From positions 124,001 through 188,000 of the forward strand of contig NZ_LNWY01000001.1 of assembly GCF_001681715.1 (NCBI RefSeq): a stretch of 64,000 nucleotides of DNA, read 5' to 3'. Below are positions 10,031 to 18,335 of this stretch, in pieces. How positions within the stretch are numbered: position 1 is the stretch's first letter; the number at the start of each line of letters is the position of its first letter. Source of the stretch: Tritonibacter mobilis. Its GTDB lineage: Bacteria > Pseudomonadota > Alphaproteobacteria > Rhodobacterales > Rhodobacteraceae. The notes beneath the pieces were generated by a model, which saw only the letters and a program-made list of their open reading frames with translations, ran no database searches and was not told where the DNA came from. A program made the translations under genes and the position numbers.

Positions 10031-12065
10031 ACTAACAATTGATGTGGGGCTTGATGAGCAACTGAACCGGAATTTTGCGGGCAAGGTCGTTCGGAAAGAC
10101 CTGACCAAACTCCTTAAAGAAGGGGCGAACGTTCCCGTTTATGTCCTTGAGTACCTGCTCGGGATGTACTGCGCCTCGGATGATGACGATATCATTCAGG
10201 AGGGCCTGAAGACCGTAAAGAAGGTGCTCGCCGAGAACTACGTGCGCCCCGACGAGGCCGAAAAGATCAAATCGAAGATCAAGGAACGCGGAAGCTTCAA
10301 GGTCATCGATAAGGTCACCGTCAGGCTCAATGAAAAGCGCGACATATATGAAGCACTGCTTTCAAACCTTGGCATCAAGGATGCCGAAGTGTCAGCCAGT
10401 GACGTGAAGCGCTTCGAAAAGCTGCTCGTAGGCGGCATCTGGTGTATCGTCACTGTTCATTACTACCATGAAGAAGGCCAGAAGGGTTCGCCGTTCACCA
10501 TCGGTGACCTGAAGCCGATCCAGATGCCCAACATGGACATGGAGGAGTTCTTCGAAGGACGGATGGCTTTTAGCGAAGAAGAGTGGATCAACGTTTTGCT
10601 CCGCTCGACGGGCATGGAGCCGACGGTGCTAGACGAGCGCGTGCGGTGGCACTTGCTCGCGCGAATGATCCCCTTCGTCGAGAACAACTACAATGTCTGT
10701 GAGCTAGGGCCTCGCGGCACAGGCAAAAGCCACATCTACAAAGAGTGTAGCCCGAATAGCATTCTGATTTCGGGTGGCCAGACTACCGTTGCGAACCTGT
10801 TCTACAACATGAGCCGCCGCCAGGTCGGTCTTGTCGGGATGTGGGATTTGGTCGCTTTCGACGAGGTAGCTGGCATCTCCTTCAAGGACAAAGACGGCGT
10901 ACAGATCATGAAGGACTATATGGCGTCCGGATCCTTTGCACGTGGTCGCGACGCAATTTCGGCGTCAGCCAGTATGGTCTTCGTGGGAAACATCAACCAG
11001 CCGGTCGATACGCTCGTGAAGACCAGCCACCTGCTTGCGCCTTTCCCCGAGGCGATGATCGACTCTGCGTTCTTTGATCGCTTCCACGCCTATATTCCAG
11101 GGTGGGAAGTGCCTAAGATGCGGCCTGAATTCTTCACAAACCGCTATGGGCTGATCACCGACTACCTGGCTGAGTTTATGCGCGAGATGCGAAAGCGCAC
11201 CTTCGCGGACGCCATCGACCAGTTCTTCAAGCTCGGAAACAATCTCAATCAACGCGATACCATCGCCGTGCGCAGGACGGTGTCGGGTCTGCTGAAGCTC
11301 CTCTACCCACATGGCGACTATGATAAGGAAGCCGTACGTCGTTGCCTCGAATACGCACTTGAGACGCGTCGCCGTGTGAAAGAGCAGCTCAAGAAAATCG
11401 GTGGCATGGAGTTCTATGACGTTCACTTCTCATACATTGATAACGAAAACCGAGAAGAGCACTTCGTTGCCGTGCCCGAGCAGGGTGGCGGAAACCTGAT
11501 CCCTGAAGGTCCACTGAAGCCTGGTGTCTTGCACACTGTCGCTACCGGCAGCTCGGGACACCTCGGCCTATATCGACTCGAGACGCAAACGACAGCAGGC
11601 AACGGCAAGCTAACGACTTCAGGGCTTGGCTCGAACGCTGCGGCAAAGGAGGCTCTTCGCGTCGCGTTTGACTATTTCAAGGCCAACATCTCTCGTGTCA
11701 GTGGGAGCACGAAAGCGGGTGATCATGACTTCCATGTTCACTCGGTCGAGCTTCAGAATACGGGGCCAACCAAAACAATGACACTCAGCGGCTTCATCGC
11801 CTTTTGCTCTGGCGTCATGCAGAAGCCACTGCAAGGACAGCTCGTCGTTCTTGGTGATATGAGCCTGGGCGGAAATATCGTTCCTGTAGAAAATCTTGCC
11901 GAATGCCTACAGGTTGCCTTCGACAGTGGGGCCAAGCGTATCCTGCTGCCTATGGCAAGCGTGGGCGATATCCCGACGATTCCGGGTGAGTTATTCGCGA
12001 AATTCCAAACGTCATTCTATAGCGATCCTGTCGATGCGGCATTCAAGGCGCTCGGTGTGGAGTAG
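10020..12065 (+). CDS. brxL: BREX Lon-like ATPase BrxL
   Basis: A 681-residue BrxL protein: an N-terminal DNA-binding region, a central AAA+ domain with Walker A GPRGTGKS (residues 230-237) and Walker B 'LVAFDEVAG', and a C-terminal Lon-protease-like domain ('LGDMSLGGNIVPVENL', 'GAKRILLPM'). BrxL forms a DNA-binding ring in known type I BREX systems and is needed for phage exclusion; proteolysis has not been shown. The gene begins inside the pglZ end (11-base overlap), so its translation is coupled. With brxB, brxC, pglX and pglZ it confirms the type I subtype. Confidence 0.95.
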   Translation: MTSELTIDVGLDEQLNRNFAGKVVRKDLTKLLKEGANVPVYVLEYLLGMYCASDDDDIIQEGLKTVKKVLAENYVRPDEAEKIKSKIKERGSFKVIDKVTVRLNEKRDIYEALLSNLGIKDAEVSASDVKRFEKLLVGGIWCIVTVHYYHEEGQKGSPFTIGDLKPIQMPNMDMEEFFEGRMAFSEEEWINVLLRSTGMEPTVLDERVRWHLLARMIPFVENNYNVCELGPRGTGKSHIYKECSPNSILISGGQTTVANLFYNMSRRQVGLVGMWDLVAFDEVAGISFKDKDGVQIMKDYMASGSFARGRDAISASASMVFVGNINQPVDTLVKTSHLLAPFPEAMIDSAFFDRFHAYIPGWEVPKMRPEFFTNRYGLITDYLAEFMREMRKRTFADAIDQFFKLGNNLNQRDTIAVRRTVSGLLKLLYPHGDYDKEAVRRCLEYALETRRRVKEQLKKIGGMEFYDVHFSYIDNENREEHFVAVPEQGGGNLIPEGPLKPGVLHTVATGSSGHLGLYRLETQTTAGNGKLTTSGLGSNAAAKEALRVAFDYFKANISRVSGSTKAGDHDFHVHSVELQNTGPTKTMTLSGFIAFCSGVMQKPLQGQLVVLGDMSLGGNIVPVENLAECLQVAFDSGAKRILLPMASVGDIPTIPGELFAKFQTSFYSDPVDAAFKALGVE

Positions 12066-12096
12066 AGCTTCGTCATTTAAGGGGTAGAGCAGAGCC

Positions 12097-14703
12097 GTGA
12101 CAAACGCGATAAAATCCGAAGCCGATGCCCTGAAGGACATTCTCGCGTGGTCGCAGGCTAGGCCTGTCTGGCAGTGTGACGCTCTGAAGCGATTGATAAA
12201 AAAGGATACCCTCAGCGAGCAGGATATCGATGAGCTGACAGCGCTGTGCCTCGACGACGCTCTTCAAAGCGCTGCGCTCGAAGAAGTTGATCTGTCGTCG
12301 CCTGCCTCCGGGCTACCGCCTGTTCAGCTGAAATCGGTCGGCAACGTCCATAACGTCAACGCTCTTGCCGAGAACCAGCGGCTTAGCTTCCTCGATAAGG
12401 GCATCACTATCATCTACGGTGACAACGGCGCCGGAAAGTCGGGGTATGTCCGCATCCTCAAACAGGCCTGCCGCGCGCGAGGCCGCCACGATCCCATCCT
12501 CACCAACATCTATGAGGCAGCGAGTGGCCCGCAGACAGCCGAGATCGGCTTTCTGTCCGGTGGTCAGACCCAATCGGCACAATGGCAAGACGGCGCCCCT
12601 GATACCGATCTTCTAACTGCAGTTAGTGTGTTTGATACGGCGACCGCCAATGTCCACGTCGATGCCACGAACGACGTGGCCTACACGCCGCTGCCGATGA
12701 AGCTGCTTGAGCGGCTCGTCCAGGCCTGCCGTTCGGTAAAAGGCCGGCTCGATGCTAAGGTGACTGAGATCGAAGCACAGACACCGCACGTGCTTTCCGA
12801 GCCCTCATGTGCACCAGATACCGCCGTAGGGAAGCTGATCGCCGGTCTCAATAAGGACACCACGGAAGATGACATCTCGCGACTGTCGGTACTTTCCGAC
12901 GATGAGACCAAGCGCCACGCGCAACTTGCCGCAGACCTAAGCCAAGACCCGGCCGCCCTCATCAAGCGCTTGGAAAGCTATGTCAGACGTCTCGGGCGGT
13001 TGTCAGCGGATATCGCCGCTTTGGAAAACGCCGCATCCGCCGAAACGCTGGACCGCTTGAACGCCCTGGATGAGGATTTGCGCCGGAAGAGGGAGGCTGC
13101 GCGCATGGCTGCAAGCAGGCACTTCGACGCCGATGTCCTACCCGGAACAGGTGGAGAAGTCTGGCGTCTCTTGTGGGACGCGGCGCGCGTATACTCCACG
13201 CAAGAAGCCTATCCTAAGGAGACCTTTCCGTCGGTCGCCGAGGGGTCCCGTTGCGTGCTATGTCAGCAAACGCTGACACCGGAGGCCTCAGGCCGTCTCG
13301 AACGGTTCGAAACCTTCGTAAGGGACCGCACACAACGAGACGAAGAGGCCGCGCGCGACGCAGTCTCCGAGTTCATCGCGAACTTGAGCGAAGAGCTCCC
13401 CTCCGCGCGCCGTGTTCGCGAGGAGGTATTGTTTTTAACAGATGACTTGGCCGAGAGCGAGCTAAGCCAGGCCTTTCGCCGGTTCGCGCTGACAGCCAAA
13501 TGGGTTCTTCGGGAAATCCTTCGGAAGCGCGCAGGGACCATGCCCGGCGCTCTCGCGTCGCCTCTCGAAGCGCTTGAACAAGCGGCAGTCTCGATTAGCC
13601 AACGCATCGACACCCTTCGTGCCGATGAGGACAGCCCGGAGAGACAAGCCCTGCACCAAGAATACCAAGAACTCTCCGACCGAAAGTGGCTGGCCGGTGT
13701 CAAAGACGACGTCATCGCCGAGATCGGTCGCAAGAAACAGCTCCATGAGCTCAAGCAAGCGATCCGGGATACCAGGCAGAACGAGATCACAACCAAAAGC
13801 ACCGAGCTCGCTGAGGCCCTCGTGACTGACAGGCTTCGAGGCCGGTTCGCCCAGGAGGTTGACCATCTCGGGATTGCAGGGCTTGCCGTTGAACTGAAAA
13901 AGGAGCGCAGTCAGCACGGCGTTCCCCAATTCAGGGTCAGCCTTATTCACAAACCCGATGCGAAGGCTGGGTCTATCTTGAGCGAAGGTGAGCATCGCTG
14001 TGTTGCGCTGGCCGGTTTCATGGCCGAGCTCTCTACGACCGACAACCATTCGGGCATCATCTTTGATGATCCGGTTTCCTCGCTCGATCACCTCCACAGG
14101 GAAGCCATCGCCAAACGGCTCGCGCGCGAGGGCAGGGATCGACAGGTGATTGTCTTCACCCATGACTTGCCGTTCCTGTTTTTGCTGGAGCGCGCGTGTA
14201 GTGAGCCCGACGATGGCCTGCCGCAAACACCCGTCGCCATCAGGCACGTCGCCAAACGTGGAGACCGACCCGGTCATTGCGAAAATCAGGCCCCGATGAA
14301 AGCGCAGAGTGCTACCAAACGGGTCGAAACCATTGGAAAGCACCTCGCCAACACGCGACTGCAGTATGATCAAGACCCCGAGGTGACCTGGCTCTTCACC
14401 GCGAAAGGCATCCTCGGGCAAATTCGCGACACTTGGGAGAGTGCCGTCGAGGCCGCCGTGGCGCCGGTCATCAAAACCTTCTCTCACAAGGTCAACACGA
14501 AAGGTTTCGCCAAGCTCTCCGTGATCACAGAAGCCGATGCAGAATCCATGCGTGCAGCCTACGGTCGTTGCTCCGAACTCCTCCATCACGCCAGTGATGC
14601 AATGAACCCCTCGATCCCAACTCCTGACCAGATCGAAGTCGAACTCAAAGCTCTTGCCGAGTGGCTGGAGGACATTTCGCAGCGGCAAAAAGCCGTCTCA
14701 TAG
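12097..14703 (+). CDS. RloC-like ABC-ATPase, probable anticodon nuclease (BREX accessory)
   Basis: An 868-residue SMC/ABC-type ATPase (AAA_13 class). Walker A is GDNGAGKS at 108-115. The ABC signature region is 'SEGEHRCVALAGF' near 629, Walker B is 'IIFDDPVSSLD' with D657-D658, and 'VIVFTHD' is the switch histidine. Between the two halves, coiled-coil-like charged helices flank C386-V-L-C389, resembling a Rad50/RloC zinc hook. C-terminal to the ATPase are R777-x3-E781 and H830-H831, reminiscent of the Arg/Glu/His triad of PrrC/RloC tRNA nucleases. RloC proteins cut tRNA anticodon loops when host DNA defences are damaged. The GTG start is 31 bp after brxL, in the same direction. Domain order is seen; nuclease activity is inferred. 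The alternative is a generic AAA_13 ATPase. Confidence 0.7.
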   Translation: MTNAIKSEADALKDILAWSQARPVWQCDALKRLIKKDTLSEQDIDELTALCLDDALQSAALEEVDLSSPASGLPPVQLKSVGNVHNVNALAENQRLSFLDKGITIIYGDNGAGKSGYVRILKQACRARGRHDPILTNIYEAASGPQTAEIGFLSGGQTQSAQWQDGAPDTDLLTAVSVFDTATANVHVDATNDVAYTPLPMKLLERLVQACRSVKGRLDAKVTEIEAQTPHVLSEPSCAPDTAVGKLIAGLNKDTTEDDISRLSVLSDDETKRHAQLAADLSQDPAALIKRLESYVRRLGRLSADIAALENAASAETLDRLNALDEDLRRKREAARMAASRHFDADVLPGTGGEVWRLLWDAARVYSTQEAYPKETFPSVAEGSRCVLCQQTLTPEASGRLERFETFVRDRTQRDEEAARDAVSEFIANLSEELPSARRVREEVLFLTDDLAESELSQAFRRFALTAKWVLREILRKRAGTMPGALASPLEALEQAAVSISQRIDTLRADEDSPERQALHQEYQELSDRKWLAGVKDDVIAEIGRKKQLHELKQAIRDTRQNEITTKSTELAEALVTDRLRGRFAQEVDHLGIAGLAVELKKERSQHGVPQFRVSLIHKPDAKAGSILSEGEHRCVALAGFMAELSTTDNHSGIIFDDPVSSLDHLHREAIAKRLAREGRDRQVIVFTHDLPFLFLLERACSEPDDGLPQTPVAIRHVAKRGDRPGHCENQAPMKAQSATKRVETIGKHLANTRLQYDQDPEVTWLFTAKGILGQIRDTWESAVEAAVAPVIKTFSHKVNTKGFAKLSVITEADAESMRAAYGRCSELLHHASDAMNPSIPTPDQIEVELKALAEWLEDISQRQKAVS

Positions 14704-15063
14704 CTGCCTCTCATAGCTGAGCGGGATACTTCTCACGCTCGTCGGCAAATATAGTCCAAGGCGAGCCCGCCGATTCAACATTGGTCGTGGGTGGGACGCC
14801 GATCCGAAAAGATTCAATAAACCATGGGAACAAAATCTGTCCCACCGATCTCTAAGGTATTGAACTTACATTGCTCTGCGATGCCGCCCCCGGGCACCAC
14901 AATCACTTCCAGTTGTGGTCTGTAATTTCTTCTAATAGCCTGATTTCTGTCGAAAACATCGGACCCTTTGTCCGAGTTTGTCCGGAGCGATCCAGCCCAA
15001 TCTACCCTCAATGGGGGTATGGGTCGGGGTACCGCCGAGGTCGTGAAATGAGGGTACCCCCAG
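14704..15063. other. Non-coding stretch between the RloC-like gene and the integrase remnant
   Basis: About 360 bases without a convincing gene. A short inverted repeat, TGGGA...TCCCA, lies near 14824-14843. Just before the integrase start a run of GGGGGTAT / GGGGTACC / GGGTACCCCC words (about 15010-15063) resembles the arm- or core-site repeats often found beside integrase genes. The position suggests an old attachment or excision region, but no exact copy of the tRNA-Arg 3' end was found here. Confidence 0.35.
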
Positions 15064-15333
15064 ATGCCTGTTCTGAGCGATGCCAAAGTCCGCGCGCTGA
15101 AGCCGAAAGAGAAACCCTATAAGCAAGCCGACTTTGACGGTTTGTTCCTATTGGTCAATCCCGGTGGCTCCAAACTTTGGCGTTGCAAATACCGCTGGAT
15201 GGGTAAAGAGAAGCTGCTCTCTTTCGGAAAATACCCTGATCTGAGCCTCAAGCAGGCTCGGGCCCAACGGGACGATGCACGTAAGCTACTTGCCGAACCG
15301 CAGTTCCCGAGTCGCCCTCCATGGCTATGCTGA
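15064..15333 (+). pseudogene. Tyrosine recombinase (P4-type integrase) N-terminal fragment
   Basis: The first 78 or so residues match the N-terminal arm-binding domain (DUF4102) of P4-type phage/island integrases: 'MPVLSDAKVRALKPKEKPY', then 'DGLFLLVNPGGSKLW.CKYR' and 'LSFGKYPDLSLKQARAQRDDARKLLAE'. Family members are about 400 residues with a C-terminal R..H-R-Y catalytic domain. Here similarity stops near base 15298 and about a dozen unrelated residues lead to a stop. The catalytic domain is missing, so it cannot recombine DNA. The lost part is replaced by the reverse-oriented remnant of a glyoxalase-fold gene, marking a deletion or recombination scar. Confidence 0.85.
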
Positions 15334-15481
15334 CCTGTGTGTGCGCAGTTTGGCCAGATGCCAAGGTTACAATCCATCCGTGATCCATCACCACATCCAA
15401 TTCAAAGAGGTCTGCATAGAAATTTTTGACTTCCTCAACTGACGTTGCGGCGACATTTGAAACGATGCGGATAACTGTCAT
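15248..15481 (-). pseudogene. VOC (glyoxalase/bleomycin resistance) family protein, 3'-truncated
   Basis: The N-terminal half of a small VOC-superfamily protein: 'MTVIRIVSNVAATSVEEVKN', then 'FYADLFELDVVMDHGWIVTLASG' and 'QVSIAMEGDSGT'. Family resemblance ends near base 15304, and the remaining residues to the stop at 15248 are antisense integrase sequence. Typical proteins of this kind are about 120 residues, so roughly half is gone. The start ATG is at 15481 with GGGGACGCC upstream. It shares its breakpoint with the integrase remnant on the other strand. Confidence 0.75.
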
Positions 15482-15713
15482 TTTGGCGTCCCCTTCTCAA
15501 CAAACGCTACCACCGATTTCTAACAGTGTCTGCTTTGTTCGCTGACTGCGAGTTCGAGGACCCCAAGATCATGCGCCTGCGGCGAAAGTTCGGTCTGGTG
15601 AAGCTGCATCGCCGCGCTTGACTGCATCGGCAATGGCCGGTTTGTCATTTCTGACGCTGAGACTGAGCTGGCGGCGAAGTATCAGTCGCCCAGGGAAGGA
15701 CGTATCCACTCAT

Positions 15714-16085
15714 TCATTTGGAACGCTCGGGCTGATCCACTGTCCTTTGGACATCTGACTCGACGGTTTGGGCCAATGCCTCCAAGTCCTGGAGCATCTC
15801 AACGGCTTGGGTAGCGTAAGGTCCGATCCAGCGTTTCTGAACGTCATGGATCGGAAGGGCGTCGAGATGGTTCCAGCGCTCTCGGCCACGTCGCTCGACA
15901 ACCAACAGCCCGGCTTTCTCCAACACTGACAGATGCTGCATCACGGTACAGCGGTCGAGTTCCTTCAGTTTATCGCAAAGGGCACCGGTGGTCTTTGGAC
16001 CATCCTTGATCAGGTCCAAAATCCGCCGCCGCACGCGATGGCTAAGTGACTTGAACAAGGCGTCAAATTTATCTTCGATTGACAT
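15714..16085 (-). CDS. ArsR-family transcriptional regulator
   Basis: A 123-residue winged-helix regulator. 'LFKSLSHRVRRRILDLIKDG' is the typical ArsR first helix pair, and 'TVMQHLSVLEKAGLL' is the recognition helix with 'VVERRGRERWNHLDALPI' as the wing. There is no metal-binding cysteine pair in the recognition helix, so it belongs to the SRPBCC-associated group rather than the metal sensors. It is divergent from a (broken) SRPBCC gene, and a perfect inverted repeat covers its own start codon, which implies autorepression. Confidence 0.88.
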   Translation of the reverse strand: MSIEDKFDALFKSLSHRVRRRILDLIKDGPKTTGALCDKLKELDRCTVMQHLSVLEKAGLLVVERRGRERWNHLDALPIHDVQKRWIGPYATQAVEMLQDLEALAQTVESDVQRTVDQPERSK

Positions 16086-16104
16086 GTTATATTTTTATAA
16101 CATG
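16083..16104. promoter_or_regulatory. Inverted-repeat operator at the ArsR start
   Basis: Perfect 8-base arms CATGTTAT and ATAACATG are separated by ATTTTT. The left arm includes the start codon of the leftward arsR gene, and the repeat sits in the divergent gap before the SRPBCC pseudogene. The position and symmetry fit binding by the ArsR dimer. The ATAAC/GTTAT half-site also recurs in the operator of the second ArsR cassette at 17169-17184. Confidence 0.65.
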
Positions 16105-16133
16105 ATTGAACGAAAGCAAAGAGGATTCGTTTC

Positions 16134-16579
16134 ATGGAGTTGAAGTTCACCGTGGTCGGGCGCATCGCCAAGCCGGTCGAAGACGTTTTCGAGGCTGCGG
16201 TCTCCCCTGACCGCCTGTCGAAATATTTCACAACGGGCGGAGCGAAGGGGCGATTGGAAACGGGGGCGAAGGCACCTGAGACTTTCACGACTTTCCCAGT
16301 GCCTTTCCCGTCCTGGTGCAGGAAGTCGTCCTCAACCGAAAGATCGTGCTGCAATAGGAGGTGGACAAAAAAACCGCGACCTGAACGACCGTCACCATGG
16401 AGTTCAGCTCACTCGAAGACGGACGCACCCTGGTGCGGATCAGCGAACTCGGCTGGCCCGAGACCGATGCTGGCCTGACCTCCTGCTTCGGAAACTGCGA
16501 GGGATGGACGGGGATGCTCTGCGCCATGAAGGCCTGGTTGGAGCACGGGATCAACTTGCGGGACGGATTCTACAAGTAA
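16134..16579 (+). pseudogene. SRPBCC (AHSA1-like) protein, disrupted by frameshift and stop codons
   Basis: The frame at 16134 begins a normal SRPBCC/AHSA1 protein ('MELKFTVVGRIAKPVEDVFE', 'SPDRLSKYFTTGGAKGRLETG'). Near base 16278 homology moves to another frame ('DFHDFPSAFPVLVQEVV', 'NRKIVLQ'). That frame then meets TAG and TGA stops (about 16355-16384) and resumes as 'MEFSSLEDGRTLVRISELGWPETDAG' to 'GINLRDGFYK'. One frameshift plus two stops make this a pseudogene of about 148 codons. It would have been the target gene of the divergent ArsR. Confidence 0.88.
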
Positions 16580-16608
16580 ATCACATGTCAAATAAGGAGT
16601 GACGGGTC

Positions 16609-16947
16609 ATGGAAGCCGGAAAGAACATTGCCATCAAAGTGCCCCTGCATCGCTGGGAGGACACAGTAGCCTTCTATCGCGACAAGGTCGGGTTGCCAGT
16701 TGCCAGGGAACTGGAGAACAGCACCGGGTTCGAGTTCGGCAGCCTGACCCTTTGGATTGATCGTGTCCCGCATCAAAGCCAGGTGGATATCTGGATTGAG
16801 GTGTTCGACGACGATCCTGATGCCGCCCTCTCTCGGCTCGGCAGCCCAAAACGAAATGAGTTGGAGCCGCTGACCGATGTGACAGGGCATTGGACGTCGG
16901 ATCCCGCCGGAACTGTGATCCTGCTGCGCAAAGAACAAATGGCGTGA
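16609..16947 (+). CDS. VOC (glyoxalase-like) superfamily protein
   Basis: A 112-residue single-domain VOC protein: 'NIAIKVPLHRWEDTVAFYRD', 'KVGLPVARELENSTGFEFGS' and a closing strand 'WTSDPAGTVILLRKE'. The strand/helix order fits a bleomycin-resistance/glyoxalase half-fold. The canonical metal-ligand pattern is not obvious, so the substrate is unknown. The ATG at 16609 has AAGGAGTGACGG upstream, a strong ribosome site. It is 29 bp behind the SRPBCC pseudogene, in the same direction, and was probably part of the same cassette. It appears intact. Confidence 0.8.
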   Translation: MEAGKNIAIKVPLHRWEDTVAFYRDKVGLPVARELENSTGFEFGSLTLWIDRVPHQSQVDIWIEVFDDDPDAALSRLGSPKRNELEPLTDVTGHWTSDPAGTVILLRKEQMA

Positions 16948-17157
16948 AGCCATAAATCAATGGATCCACTCGGTGAATGTCGAATGGAGGCGTTTAGCCG
17001 ACTGGATTCTCCGAGCAACACAGAGTGTCTTGGCATGGCCGAGGCCGGCATTGGTGCGCGGATGGCACAAACACAGGATCGCGGGCGTGGCTGCCACAGG
17101 TGAAGGGGTTATCAATGGCGCGAGCCAGTGCCATTGAACAAATGCATCAAGTCAAAG

Positions 17158-17187
17158 TTGACAATATAATAACCCGTTGGTTATGCA
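17158..17187 (+). promoter_or_regulatory. Promoter with ArsR-type operator for the second cassette
   Basis: TTGACA at 17158-17163 makes a good -35 box, with a TATGCA-like -10 about 18 bases on. The spacer holds a perfect inverted repeat, ATAACC-CGTT-GGTTAT (17169-17184), about 28 bases before the arsR start. A regulator bound there would block RNA polymerase, so the cassette is probably autorepressed by its own ArsR. Confidence 0.65.
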
Positions 17188-17211
17188 TTACTCATAACCG
17201 AGGAGCTATGT

Positions 17212-17538
17212 GTGTTGCCAACATTGCACGATCCAATCTTCCGATCTCTCTCCGATCCGACCCGCCGGGCGCTCTTTGAGCGTCTGTGCCTCGAAGGCGA
17301 GCAGACGGTTGCAGCACTCACAGAGCAAGCAGGCATCTCGCAGCCAGCGGTCTCGAAACATCTGCGCATCCTGAAGGAGGCAGGCCTCGTTAGCGGACGG
17401 CAGGCTGGCCGCCAGACGCGCTACACCGCCCGTGCGGAAGCGCTCGCCCCGTTGGTGGACTGGACGCGGGCCATGAGCGGCTTCTGGGATGCAAAGCTCG
17501 ATGGATTAGAAGACCTTTTGAAGAGGATGGACCAGTGA
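17212..17538 (+). CDS. ArsR-family regulator (SRPBCC-cassette type)
   Basis: A 108-residue winged-helix protein: 'DPIFRSLSDPTRRALFERLC', then 'GISQPAVSKHLRILKEAGLV' (recognition helix) and 'GRQAGRQTRYTARAEALAPL' (wing), then 'FWDAKLDGLEDLL'. This is the subtype that commonly precedes AHSA1/SRPBCC genes and lacks metal-binding cysteines. The GTG start is backed by GAGGAGCT upstream. Its stop overlaps the next gene (GTGA), so the two are translated together. Regulation is probably through the operator at 17169-17184; the inducing ligand is unknown. Confidence 0.9.
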   Translation: MLPTLHDPIFRSLSDPTRRALFERLCLEGEQTVAALTEQAGISQPAVSKHLRILKEAGLVSGRQAGRQTRYTARAEALAPLVDWTRAMSGFWDAKLDGLEDLLKRMDQ

Positions 17539-17960
17539 CGGGAAACAGAAATGACACGCGCTCGGTGGTGAAGGAACGCGAGCTGAAACATGCTCCGGAA
17601 AAGGTCTGGCGTGCGCTGACGCAGAAGCATCTCATGGAGGACTGGCTGATGAAAAGCGATTTCAAGCCGGAAGTCGGCCACCGCTTCGATCTCGAAGCCA
17701 ACTGGGGCAAGGTGTCCTGCGAGGTTCTCACCGTCGAGCCGCCCAAGTGTCTGTCCTACACTTGGGCGGCGCACGGTCTGGAAAGCGTCGTCACCTGGAC
17801 CCTCACTGAAACCGCCACCGGCACGTATCTGAAGATGGAGCAATCCGGGTTCGGCCCCAATCAAGGTCAGGCCTTCCACGGGGCTAAGGCTGGTTGGGAA
17901 CAGATCCTCGACAACTTGGAGAAGGTCGTCGCCGATCTCGAAATCGAGGACGTGCAATGA
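17535..17960 (+). CDS. SRPBCC (AHSA1-like) domain protein
   Basis: A 141-residue START/AHSA1-like protein. 'ERELKHAPEKVWRALTQKHLMEDW' opens the helix-grip fold, followed by 'PEVGHRFDLEANWGKVSCEVLTVEPPK', a 'VVTWTLTE' strand and a long C-terminal helix 'GWEQILDNLEKVVADL'. Members bind hydrophobic ligands; the ligand here is unknown. The start overlaps the arsR stop and the stop overlaps the next ATG (ATGA), placing it in a four-gene operon. Its counterpart in the upstream cassette is dead, so this may be the surviving copy. Confidence 0.88.
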   Translation: MTGNRNDTRSVVKERELKHAPEKVWRALTQKHLMEDWLMKSDFKPEVGHRFDLEANWGKVSCEVLTVEPPKCLSYTWAAHGLESVVTWTLTETATGTYLKMEQSGFGPNQGQAFHGAKAGWEQILDNLEKVVADLEIEDVQ

Positions 17961-18322
17961 ACGTGGCTCTCTGGATTCTTCAGGCGTTCTTGGCGCTGCA
18001 CACAGCCATTGGTGCGGGCTGGAAGCTCTTCAATTCAGAACAGGCCGTCCCGACGCTTGCGGCAATCCCGAATGCTGTTTGGGTAGCCCTGATTCCGTTT
18101 GAGTTGCTCTGCGCCGTGGGCTTGGCCATCCCTGCCGTCGCGCCGTCACTGGGTTGGCTGGTGCCGATCGCGGCCATTGCCATTGCAGTGGAAATGCTGG
18201 TCTTCTCCGGTATTCACCTTCGCGCTGAGGCCGAGGATAACGGACCGATGTACTACTGGCTCGGTGTCGCCGCCGTTTGTGCGGTGATCGCGCTCGGGCA
18301 GCTCTTCGTTGCACCGCATTAA
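17957..18322 (+). CDS. DoxX-like small membrane protein
   Basis: A 121-residue protein with four hydrophobic segments (about residues 3-20, 38-57, 60-84 and 97-117). The 'FLALHTAIGAGWKLF' helix and the central 'PFELLCAVGLAIPAV' resemble DoxX-like integral membrane proteins. The ATG at 17957 is preferred over longer in-frame starts because it overlaps the preceding stop as ATGA. DoxX-like proteins often accompany ArsR/SRPBCC pairs. The function is not established. Confidence 0.75.
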   Translation: MNVALWILQAFLALHTAIGAGWKLFNSEQAVPTLAAIPNAVWVALIPFELLCAVGLAIPAVAPSLGWLVPIAAIAIAVEMLVFSGIHLRAEAEDNGPMYYWLGVAAVCAVIALGQLFVAPH

Positions 18323-18335
18323 CAAAGGAACAGGC

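Noticed and set aside
12097-14703. Considered OLD-type nuclease, Wadjet JetC or plain SMC protein for the BREX-adjacent ATPase
   Set aside because: No Toprim domain follows the ATPase, the size is too small for JetC, and the single CxxC hook plus C-terminal R-x3-E...H pattern fits RloC better.
14814-15086. Leftward 90-codon frame before the integrase fragment
   Set aside because: No family resemblance and no good start. It crosses the repeat-rich integrase leader, so it is not supported as a gene.
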